Source: Pontiellaceae bacterium (GTDB taxonomy: Bacteria > Verrucomicrobiota > Kiritimatiellia > Kiritimatiellales > Tichowtungiaceae). Taken from it: a stretch of 5,836 nucleotides of DNA. The position numbers and the translations under genes were made by a program. The notes beneath the pieces were generated by a model. It was not told the DNA's origin. It saw only the letters and a program-made list of their open reading frames with translations, and did not search any database. Within the stretch, counting starts at the first letter, position 1, and every line of letters begins with the position of its first letter. The DNA lies in the NCBI GenBank assembly GCA_029934215.1, contig JAOZMR010000183.1, positions 1 through 5,836 of the forward strand, written 5' to 3'. Shown here one piece after another: positions 1 through 5,681 of the stretch.

Positions 1-84
1 AGCGAGGGTTGTAGGCTGTTTTTTCATTGAAGTCCAGCCTTCATGCAATTTATATGTAAGAAGCTGGTATCAAAACGAGTAGGG

Positions 85-160
85 TTGGGCATTGCCGATT
101 GAAGATTTTCGATTGAGAGAGAAGATTTTCAAGGATTGGGCATATTTCGATTGCCGATTT
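85..160. repeat. Degenerate intergenic repeats of GATTGCCGATT-type words
   Basis: This non-coding stretch is built from a few repeated words. TTGGGCAT occurs at 85-92 and 136-143. ATTGCCGATT occurs at 91-100 and 150-159. GAAGATTTTC occurs at 101-110 and 121-130, and TTCGATTG at 108-115 and 146-153. The copies are exact but the spacing between them differs, so this is a shuffled or decayed repeat and not a clean tandem array. It lies past the 3' end of ybiT. Bases 1-84 hold nothing I can assign. The function is unknown; a spreading intergenic repeat or slippage product is possible. Confidence 0.6.
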
Positions 161-174
161 TTGGAAAAGTAAAC

Positions 175-189
175 TTCCAAGGGTTGGAA
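175..189. repeat. Palindrome TTCCAA-N3-TTGGAA, copy 1 (intergenic)
   Basis: Perfect 6-base arms, TTCCAA (175-180) and TTGGAA (184-189), with spacer GGG. It is the only copy outside a gene and sits 8 bases past the ybiT stop codon. A further TTGGAA half-site lies just to its left at 161-166, so three half-sites alternate in orientation within 29 bases. The sequence belongs to the same family as the copies at 1516, 2009, 2149 and 2353. Confidence 0.8.
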
Positions 190-197
190 CCCTTTTT
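179..197 (+). terminator. Possible plus-strand intrinsic terminator
   Basis: Read on the plus strand, AAGGGT (179-184) can pair with ACCCTT (189-194) around a 4-base loop, and the run of T continues to 197. This would end a rightward transcript entering from left of the window, converging on ybiT. The stem is only 6 base pairs with three G-C pairs, and no gene on that side is visible. It overlaps the TTCCAA palindrome at 175-189, so the two hairpins exclude each other. No comparable T-run follows the hairpin on the minus strand, so it is a poor terminator for ybiT itself. Confidence 0.3.
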
Positions 198-1796
198 CTA
201 GCCCTTCTTTTGCTTTTGTTTTGCGGCTTCGTATTCGTCGAGCGTGCCGGGGTAGTCGGTGATCCCAGTTTCCGAGATTTCTATGATTCGTGTGGCGAGC
301 GTTGCGATGAAGCGGTGGTCGTGCGATACGAAGATGAGGGTGTTCGGGAATAGTGAGAGCCCAAAGTTGAGCGCTTCAATCGATTCTAGGTCGAGGTGGT
401 TCGTTGGTTCGTCGAGAGAGAGGACGTTGCCGCCTTCCATCATCATTTTCGATAGGATCATTCGTGCTTTTTCGCCGCCGCTTAGGACGCCGGTTTCTTT
501 GAGTACGTCTTGACCGCGGAATAGCATTTTTCCCATGAAGGAGCGGATTTCAACTTCCGAGGATCCGGGGGCGGCATAGCGTCCGAGCCATTCGAGCGCA
601 GATGTTTTTTGTTCGAGTATCTCGTCGGCGTCTTGCGGGAATCGACCGATTTGAACGGTTTCGCCAACGGTGATTTTCCCGCTGTCGCTTTTTAGTTGTC
701 CACAGAGGAGGTTGAGTAGTGTGGTTTTGCCAATTCCGTTTTTCCCAATGATCGCTATGCGTTCTTTGGGTCCAATCGTGCAGGAGAAGTCGCTGATGAT
801 TGGTTCGTCGTACGATTTTGTAATGTTTTCGACTTCAATGACTTTGTCGCCAAGGCGTTTTTTCGGCTGGAAGCGAATGAATGGGGAGACTCGACTGCTG
901 GCTTTGAATTTTTTGATCTCTAGTTTGTCGAGCGTTTTCTTGCGCGAGGTTGCTTGTTTTGCTTTGGATGCGTTGGAGCTGAAGCGCGAAATGAAGGCTT
1001 TGAGCTCGTTGGCTTGTTTTTCTACTTTTTTGTTGGCTTTTTCTTGCTGTTCTCGGGCTTCTAGGCTGGCTATTGTGAAGTCGTCGTAGTTGCCTGTGAA
1101 GAGACGGATTTCGTGAAAGTCTAGGTCGGCGATGTGTGTGCAAACTTGGTTGAGGAAAAAGCGGTCGTGTGAAATGGTGATTACTGTTCCGGGGTAGCGT
1201 TTGAGTAGTTCGACTAACCATTCGATCGATTCCATGTCTAGATGGTTGGTCGGTTCATCGAGGAGGAGGAGGTCTGGTTTGCCGAATAGGACTTGTGCGA
1301 GAAGTACCCGTAGTTTGAAGCCTCCTTGTAGTACGGTCATGTTTTCTTCGAAAAGGTCTTCGGTGAAGCCGAGACCGATGAGCAGGGTTGCTGCCTCGGA
1401 TTCCATTGTGTAGCCGCCGGCCTCGCCAAATTCGTCTTCGATGTGGCCGCAGCGTTCGTGCTCTTCGTCGGTGATTTCGTCTTTGGAGTATAGGTCTTCG
1501 CGTTCACAGTGGAGTTTCCAAAGGTTGGAATTTCCCATGCAGACGGTGTCGATGATTGTGTGTTTGTCGAATGCGGAGTGGTCCTGTCGTAGATAGCCGA
1601 GTGTGCAGCCGGTGCCGATCACAACTTCCCCTTCGCTGGGTTCGAGTTGACCGGTTAGGATCTTCATGAATGTTGATTTTCCGCATCCGTTTGCACCGAT
1701 CAGCCCGTAGCGGTTGCCGGGTACGAATTTCACGGATACGTCTTCAAAGAGGGCGGTTTTGCTGAAGCGCATTGTGATTTGGGAGGTTGTTATCAT
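198..1796 (-). CDS. ybiT: ABC-F family ribosome-associated ATPase, YbiT type
   Basis: This is a soluble protein of 532 residues with two ABC ATPase domains and no membrane segment, the ABC-F plan. Family members bind the ribosomal E site and use ATP to relieve stalled or non-productive translation states. Domain 1 has Walker A GANGCGKST (34-42), Q-loop YLRQD (68-72), Walker B with LLLLDEPTNHLD (176-187) and switch ISHDR (208-212). Its signature is degenerate (LQGGFK, 156-161), as I recall for E. coli YbiT. A charged linker of roughly 240-310 corresponds to the P-site tRNA interaction motif. Domain 2 has Walker A GKNGIGKTT (351-359), signature LSGGEK (438-443), Walker B with LSLDEPTNHLD (459-469) and VSHDH (490-494). 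The tail is short and basic. Similarity to E. coli YbiT, from memory, is continuous and near full length. AGGA lies 8 bases before the ATG, supporting this start. A TTCCAA palindrome lies in codons 89-94. An antibiotic-resistance ABC-F role is less likely given the YbiT-like sequence. Confidence 0.93.
   Translation of the reverse strand: MITTSQITMRFSKTALFEDVSVKFVPGNRYGLIGANGCGKSTFMKILTGQLEPSEGEVVIGTGCTLGYLRQDHSAFDKHTIIDTVCMGNSNLWKLHCEREDLYSKDEITDEEHERCGHIEDEFGEAGGYTMESEAATLLIGLGFTEDLFEENMTVLQGGFKLRVLLAQVLFGKPDLLLLDEPTNHLDMESIEWLVELLKRYPGTVITISHDRFFLNQVCTHIADLDFHEIRLFTGNYDDFTIASLEAREQQEKANKKVEKQANELKAFISRFSSNASKAKQATSRKKTLDKLEIKKFKASSRVSPFIRFQPKKRLGDKVIEVENITKSYDEPIISDFSCTIGPKERIAIIGKNGIGKTTLLNLLCGQLKSDSGKITVGETVQIGRFPQDADEILEQKTSALEWLGRYAAPGSSEVEIRSFMGKMLFRGQDVLKETGVLSGGEKARMILSKMMMEGGNVLSLDEPTNHLDLESIEALNFGLSLFPNTLIFVSHDHRFIATLATRIIEISETGITDYPGTLDEYEAAKQKQKKG
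1516..1530. repeat. Palindrome TTCCAA-N3-TTGGAA, copy 2 (inside ybiT)
   Basis: Perfect 6-base arms with spacer AGG on the plus strand (CCT in the ybiT sense). In ybiT it encodes residues 90-94, SNLWK, in a part of domain 1 where E. coli YbiT, recalled from memory, also has an LW pair. Here the palindrome seems to fit the protein without an insertion. Confidence 0.8.
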
Positions 1797-1928
1797 AGAA
1801 ACTATCCTGCATTAATTTTTGAATTCATTGAAAAAGCAGGCAGTGCTATACCAAGAACTCGCGAAAGAACCGACTGCTAACTGAAAAAATATCTCTTCAA
1901 TCTTCCGCCGTTCCTCTATCTTCCTCTC
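1797..1928. promoter_or_regulatory. Divergent intergenic region between ybiT and tatD
   Basis: These 132 bases separate two divergent start codons and should hold both promoters. No strong -35/-10 pair is visible. The best -10-like piece is GCTATACC (1845-1852 area): read rightward it gives TGC-TATACC, an extended -10 form, and read leftward TATAGC. Neither has a good -35 at the usual spacing. The last 38 bases before tatD (1891-1928) are almost all pyrimidine, with six purines, and contain no Shine-Dalgarno sequence. The ybiT side contains the hairpin at 1805-1840. Confidence 0.4.
1805..1840 (-). promoter_or_regulatory. ybiT leader hairpin covering the ribosome-binding site
   Basis: In the ybiT transcript, CCUGC (1840-1836) can pair with GCAGG (1810-1806). 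UUUUU (1835-1831) pairs with AAAAA (1820-1816) and AA with UU, with one C-C mismatch, a UGAA loop and a 5-base bulge (UUAAU). The paired GCAGG is part of GCAGGA, the likely Shine-Dalgarno site 8 bases before the ATG. The fold would therefore hide the ribosome-binding site. The pairing is read directly from the sequence; the regulatory role is inferred and depends on transcription starting upstream of 1840. Confidence 0.4.
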
Positions 1929-2705
1929 ATGTTTTTTGATACACATGTGCATTTTGATGATTTTGTGGCTGATGGTTCGCTTGAGGCTGTTGTGGAACGG
2001 GCGAATGTTTCCAAGGTTCGGAAGTTTCTCGCGGTCGGTGGTTCGCCGGAGGCGAATGAGCTTTCGCTGAAGCTGGCAGGCGAGTTTCCTGATGAGCTTT
2101 TTGGGTCGGTCGGTTATGATCGTGATCTCGCGGGGTCGGCGTGCGATTTTTCCAACCTTCGGAAACTTGCGGCGCGTCCGGAGACGGTCGCAATCGGTGA
2201 AATCGGGCTCGATTATTTCTACGAAGCTGAAAAGGCGTCGGAGCAAAAGGAGCTATTTTTCCAATGCTTGGACATCGCGGCGGCGGTTCAGAAGCCGGTG
2301 CTTGTTCATACGCGCGACGCGGATGACGATACGCTGGGGATGCTCTCGGATTTTTCCAAGGTTTGGAAAGGCGCTCCGTCGCGCATTGGAGCGTTGCACT
2401 GTTTCACTCGCGATAAGGCGTTTGCTCGGGCGTTGATCGATCTTGGGTTTTATATTAGCTTGAGCGGAATCGTTACGTTTCGGAACGCGGAACCGTTGCG
2501 CGAGGTGGCGAAATATATTCCGGAAGATCGCTTGCTGATCGAAACGGATTCTCCATATCTCGCGCCGATTCCGCATCGAGGGAAGCGCTGCGAGCCCGCG
2601 TTTGTGGCGGATACGGCTAAGCGGCTTGCGGAGTTGAGAGGTTGCACGGTCGAGGCGCTTGCAGAAGCGACTACGCGCAACGCGATATGTCTGTTTGGTG
2701 TTTGA
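1929..2705 (+). CDS. tatD: TatD family metal-dependent hydrolase/deoxyribonuclease
   Basis: This 258-residue protein is full length for the TatD family, cytosolic metal-dependent nucleases with a TIM-barrel fold linked to 3'-5' exonuclease activity and DNA repair. The expected metal ligands are all present: HVH (H6, H8), E91 in AIGEIGLDY, H127 in VLVHTRD, H157 in ALHCFT and D207 in ETDSPY. The PHRGKRCEP segment (215-223) is also typical. The ATG at 1929 gives the normal N-terminus for the family, yet no Shine-Dalgarno sequence precedes it; the leader is pyrimidine-rich. Three TTCCAA-type palindromes lie inside the gene and encode SKVRK (28-32), SNLRK (75-79) and SKVWK (143-147). The last sits just before the ALHCF motif, where the protein seems a few residues longer than E. 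coli TatD as I recall it. It is followed after 17 bases by the SH3 gene. YcfH or YjjV paralogues cannot be excluded. Confidence 0.92.
   Translation: MFFDTHVHFDDFVADGSLEAVVERANVSKVRKFLAVGGSPEANELSLKLAGEFPDELFGSVGYDRDLAGSACDFSNLRKLAARPETVAIGEIGLDYFYEAEKASEQKELFFQCLDIAAAVQKPVLVHTRDADDDTLGMLSDFSKVWKGAPSRIGALHCFTRDKAFARALIDLGFYISLSGIVTFRNAEPLREVAKYIPEDRLLIETDSPYLAPIPHRGKRCEPAFVADTAKRLAELRGCTVEALAEATTRNAICLFGV
2009..2023. repeat. Palindrome TTCCAA-N3-TCGGAA, copy 3 (inside tatD)
   Basis: TTCCAA, spacer GGT, then TCGGAA: one mismatch from the perfect palindrome. It encodes tatD residues 28-32, SKVRK, in the same reading frame as the other in-gene copies. Confidence 0.65.
2149..2165. repeat. Palindrome TTTCCAA-N3-TCGGAAA, copy 4 (inside tatD)
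   Basis: Arms of 7 bases with one mismatch around spacer CCT. It encodes tatD residues 75-79, SNLRK, just before the conserved AIGEIGLDY motif. The change of TTGG to TCGG turns the tryptophan codon of the other copies into arginine, as in copy 3. Confidence 0.65.
2353..2369. repeat. Palindrome TTTCCAA-N3-TTGGAAA, copy 5 (inside tatD)
   Basis: Perfect 7-base arms around spacer GGT, preceded by two more T. It is the longest copy in the window. It encodes tatD residues 143-147, SKVWK, in a loop upstream of the catalytic ALHCF motif. Confidence 0.8.
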
Positions 2706-2710
2706 TTTTT

Positions 2711-2716
2711 GGAGGA
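2711..2716 (+). promoter_or_regulatory. Strong ribosome-binding site that sets the SH3 gene start
   Basis: GGAGGA lies 6 bases before the ATG at 2723. It fixes that start over an in-frame ATG at 2642, which would lie inside tatD and place 27 unrelated residues ahead of the signal peptide. It is the clearest Shine-Dalgarno site in the window; tatD has none and recD2 only a weak one. Confidence 0.85.
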
Positions 2717-2722
2717 CAATTG

Positions 2723-3484
2723 ATGAAGAAGGTAGGAGTTATCGTTTTAGGATTGATGCTGTGTTTTGCGGTTTTGGCAGATGAACCACGGAGGGTTACT
2801 GTGACCGGCGACCGAGTGAGTCTTCGCGCCGCACCCAAAGCGAATGCGGTTTTGCTGGATCGAGCCGGGCTGAATGATTCGCTGGTTTTGGTTGATGATT
2901 CCAGACCGGAATGGGTGGGTGTTCGTCCGCCGCAGGAGATCGATTTCTGGGTCGGAGCGAAATATGTGAAGGATAGCATTGTGCTGCCGACGCGTTTGAA
3001 CGTCCGTTCGGGACCGAGCTTGAGCCACGGCGTGATATGCATCATTAAGCGCGGCGCGGAATTGACTGTGCGCGGGCTACTGGATGACTGGGTTCGTATC
3101 GCCCCGCCAGCGGAGGCAGTTGTATGGATAAGTCGGGCGTATGTTCAGATTCCAGAGCAAGAAACCGATGCATCGATCGACGCGCCGTTCGAGGAGCTTC
3201 GCGTGATGGCCGAGGAGGTGTCTGGCTTGCTCCAGCCCGATCTCGATAAAGACCAAGGGATCGATGCGCAGTTCCAAGGCGTTTTGCAATCCGAGGGTTC
3301 GGTTCTCTATAAATTGACCCACATCGTACAAACAAACACGCTTGTTTGCTACGTTCGCGGGAATAAAGAACAACTCGATGAGTATATCAATCAAGCCTTA
3401 TTAATGAACGGGAAAATATTTTGGGCAAAAGGGCTGAAACGACCGATGCTCGTTCCAAAAACAATCGAAGTGATCTGCGAGTAA
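2723..3484 (+). CDS. Exported protein with two bacterial SH3 domains
   Basis: This is a 253-residue protein of unknown function. Residues 1-19 are a signal peptide: MKK, a hydrophobic core, then AVLA with likely cleavage before DEP. The cysteine at 14 is not in a proper lipobox, so a lipoprotein is unlikely. Two SH3-like repeats follow, roughly 25-83 (GDRVSLRAAP) and 85-142 (TRLNVRSGPS). Such domains often bind peptidoglycan or other cell-envelope ligands. An acidic helical stretch (about 150-180) leads to a C-terminal region (about 185-253) rich in predicted strands, including NTLVCYVRG and KIFWAKGL. It may be a small OB-like domain, but that is inference. The gene lies 17 bases after tatD and 4 before recD2, so co-transcription is likely although the partners are cytosolic. 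Base composition on the coding strand shifts from G/T-rich to A/C-rich within its last third. Confidence 0.85.
   Translation: MKKVGVIVLGLMLCFAVLADEPRRVTVTGDRVSLRAAPKANAVLLDRAGLNDSLVLVDDSRPEWVGVRPPQEIDFWVGAKYVKDSIVLPTRLNVRSGPSLSHGVICIIKRGAELTVRGLLDDWVRIAPPAEAVVWISRAYVQIPEQETDASIDAPFEELRVMAEEVSGLLQPDLDKDQGIDAQFQGVLQSEGSVLYKLTHIVQTNTLVCYVRGNKEQLDEYINQALLMNGKIFWAKGLKRPMLVPKTIEVICE
3329..3348. repeat. Short inverted repeat with 6-base centre
   Basis: CAAACAA (3329-3335) and TTGTTTG (3342-3348) are perfect 7-base arms around ACACGC. It lies inside the SH3 gene close to where the strand composition changes. An inverted repeat with a 6-base centre resembles the layout of a Xer recombination site, but the arms do not match the known dif consensus. 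A repeat of this size is not rare by chance. Confidence 0.3.
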
Positions 3485-3488
3485 AAAA

Positions 3489-5681
3489 ATGAATACTGCG
3501 CAACAACGGAAAATGGAAGATAATCGCCTCGATGGACAGGTTGAGCGGATTGTGTTTCAGAACGAAGAAAACGGCTACACCGTCTTGCGTGCAAAGGTTC
3601 GCGGACACAAAGATCTCGTCACCGTCGTCGGAACAGCATCAAGCATCAACCCCGGCGAATGGCTCGCCGCTGATGGTGAATGGATTATGGATTCCAACTA
3701 CGGTCAACAGTTTAAAGCGCAAACCATGCGCGTTTCCCAGCCCGACACAATTGCAGGAATCAAAAAATTCCTCGGCTCTGGAATCATTCGCGGGATCGGC
3801 AAAGAATATGCAGAACGGCTGGTCAAAACGTTCGGACGCGATGTTTTTGACGTGATCGAACACTCGTCCGGCAAGCTCCAAAACGTCGAAGGCATCGGAC
3901 CCGGCCGGCGAGCAAACATCAAAGCTGGCTGGGAAGAACAAAAGGGCATCCGCGAGATCATGAGCTTCCTATTCAGCCACGGCGTAAGCACCGCTCGCGC
4001 CTTCCGGATTTACAAAACCTATAGCGACCGCGCCATCGAACTGATTCAACGCGACCCCTACTGCCTCGCCCGCGACATTCGCGGAATCGGCTTTCGAATC
4101 GCCGACGAAATCGCACAAACCCTCGGCATCTCAAAAGAGTCCGAACTCCGAGCCCGCGCCGGACTCGAATACGTTTTGCAAGAATTCACCTCCAGCGGAC
4201 ACTGCGCCGCACCCCGAGGAGATCTGAAAACACGAACCGTCGATCTGCTCGATATTCCTCCAGACAAAGTTTCTCTTGCGCTCGAATACCTAGTCGAAAA
4301 CAAACGACTGGTTCGCGACGAAGATCAAAAGGGACGTACGTTAATATACTTGCCAAAACTCTACTTCGCCGAATGGAACTTCTCGAAGAAACTCACCGAA
4401 CTCAACGACGGAAAACACCCTTGCCCAAAGATCGACTTTAAAAAAGCCCTCGCATGGGTTCAGAAAAAAAACAACATCCAGCTCTCCAAAAACCAATGCA
4501 AAGCCCTGGAAACCGCCGTGAAGGCGAAAGTCATGGTCATCACAGGCGGTCCCGGTGTTGGGAAAACCACACTCGTGAACTCCATCATTCAGGTCTTACA
4601 AGCAAAAGAGATGAAAATCTCGCTCTGCGCACCAACAGGCCGCGCAGCAAAACGCCTCGGCGAAACCACAGGAATGTTTGCAAAAACCATCCACCGATTG
4701 CTGAAATTCAACCCAGGAACTGGCGGCTTCATTCACGACGACAGAAACCCGCTCAAGGGCGACATCTTCATCATCGACGAAGCCAGCATGATCGATCAGA
4801 TTCTCGCACAGCAGTTTCTCCAGGCCATCCCCCAACGCGCCGCAGTCATCTTTGTCGGCGACTCCGACCAGCTTCCATCCGTCGGTCCTGGGCGAGTTCT
4901 TAGCGACATCATCGCATCGAAAGTCATCCCCTCCATCAACCTAACCGAGATATTCCGTCAAGCCGCAGAGAGCCGGATCGTCACCGGATCGCATCGAATC
5001 AACGAAGGACAACTTCCAGAATTCCCAGAAGCAGGCGATAAAACATCCGACCTATACTTTGTGGAAACCGAAGAAACCGCACGCGCCATAACCGTCATCA
5101 AAAAAATGGTTAGCGACTCGATACCCAAACGCTTAGGCTTCAACCCTATCGAAGACATACAAATCCTCACCCCGATGCAAAAAGGCGAATTAGGAGCAAG
5201 AAATCTAAACGTAGTCATGCAAGCACTGCTCAACCCCCGCGGCAATCAAGTCGAACGCTTCGGCGTGATCTTCCGCGAAGGCGACCGCGTGATGCAAACC
5301 GAGAACGACTACGACAAAGAGGTCTTCAACGGCGACCTTGGACGCATCATCTCCGTCGACGAAATGAACGGGGACGTCCTCGTGAAAATAGACGATCAAA
5401 ACGTAAGCTACGAATTCCGCGAGCTCGACGAACTACGGCACGCCTACGCCATCACCATTCATAAAAGTCAGGGGAGTGAATACCCCTGCGTCATCATACC
5501 GATGCACACGCAACACTACGTATTGCTCCAGCGCAGCTTACTCTACACCGCCGTCACTCGGGCAAAAAAATTTGCGGTCATCGTAGGAACTCAAAAAGCC
5601 TTAGGTTTAGCAGTCAGCCGAGCAGAATCCCGCCAGCGCGTCACCACGCTCAAAGAGCGATTACAGAGCCAAAAAACGTAA
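3489..5681 (+). CDS. recD2: RecD2-type ATP-dependent 5'-3' DNA helicase
   Basis: This 730-residue protein is the usual length for stand-alone RecD2 (YrrC-like) SF1B helicases, which act in DNA repair and replication without RecBC. The N-terminal region starts with the typical GQVERIVFQNEENGYTVL (16-33). It is followed by helix-hairpin-helix segments at about 94-116, 131-147 (VEGIGPGRR) and 196-214 (IRGIGFRIADEIA). The helicase core has Walker A GGPGVGKT (353-360), motif Ia APTGRAAKR (381-389), Walker B IIDEAS (428-433), motif III VGDSDQLPSVGPG (456-468), motif IV LTEIFRQ (485-491), motif V ITIHKSQGSEYP (655-666) and motif VI YTAVTRAKK (686-694). All look intact. The ATG at 3489 follows the SH3 stop by 4 bases with only a weak GAG at 3479; an ATG at 3513 would also give a family-like start. 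The coding strand is A/C-rich, unlike tatD. No clear terminator follows. Confidence 0.95.
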   Translation: MNTAQQRKMEDNRLDGQVERIVFQNEENGYTVLRAKVRGHKDLVTVVGTASSINPGEWLAADGEWIMDSNYGQQFKAQTMRVSQPDTIAGIKKFLGSGIIRGIGKEYAERLVKTFGRDVFDVIEHSSGKLQNVEGIGPGRRANIKAGWEEQKGIREIMSFLFSHGVSTARAFRIYKTYSDRAIELIQRDPYCLARDIRGIGFRIADEIAQTLGISKESELRARAGLEYVLQEFTSSGHCAAPRGDLKTRTVDLLDIPPDKVSLALEYLVENKRLVRDEDQKGRTLIYLPKLYFAEWNFSKKLTELNDGKHPCPKIDFKKALAWVQKKNNIQLSKNQCKALETAVKAKVMVITGGPGVGKTTLVNSIIQVLQAKEMKISLCAPTGRAAKRLGETTGMFAKTIHRLLKFNPGTGGFIHDDRNPLKGDIFIIDEASMIDQILAQQFLQAIPQRAAVIFVGDSDQLPSVGPGRVLSDIIASKVIPSINLTEIFRQAAESRIVTGSHRINEGQLPEFPEAGDKTSDLYFVETEETARAITVIKKMVSDSIPKRLGFNPIEDIQILTPMQKGELGARNLNVVMQALLNPRGNQVERFGVIFREGDRVMQTENDYDKEVFNGDLGRIISVDEMNGDVLVKIDDQNVSYEFRELDELRHAYAITIHKSQGSEYPCVIIPMHTQHYVLLQRSLLYTAVTRAKKFAVIVGTQKALGLAVSRAESRQRVTTLKERLQSQKT

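Noticed and set aside
13..40. Inverted repeat AGGCTG / CAGCCT with a 16-base loop
   Set aside because: The stem is only 6 base pairs, the loop is long, and no T-run follows on either strand, so it is not a credible terminator.
1826..1852. Sigma-54-like promoter read on the minus strand (TAGCAC followed by TGC)
   Set aside because: Spacing between the two elements is shorter than the fixed GG-N10-GC rule and the first GG is missing.
1812..2246. Minus-strand open frame of 144 codons opposite the tatD start
   Set aside because: It overlaps the well-supported tatD N-terminus and has a low-complexity, arginine- and lysine-rich reading with no recognisable domain; it is a shadow frame.
2642..2722. 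Upstream in-frame start for the SH3 gene
   Set aside because: It would extend into tatD and place 27 residues before a good signal peptide; GGAGGA before 2723 decides the start.
2895..2911. ATTCC AGACC GGAAT as another member of the palindrome family
   Set aside because: The arms share only TTCC/GGAA and the spacing differs, so it is not the TTCCAA-N3-TTGGAA motif.
3380..3415. dif-like stretch around CCTTATTAATGAAC
   Set aside because: Compared with the E. coli dif site, about 5 of 11 positions match in one arm and 3 of 11 in the other, which is near background.
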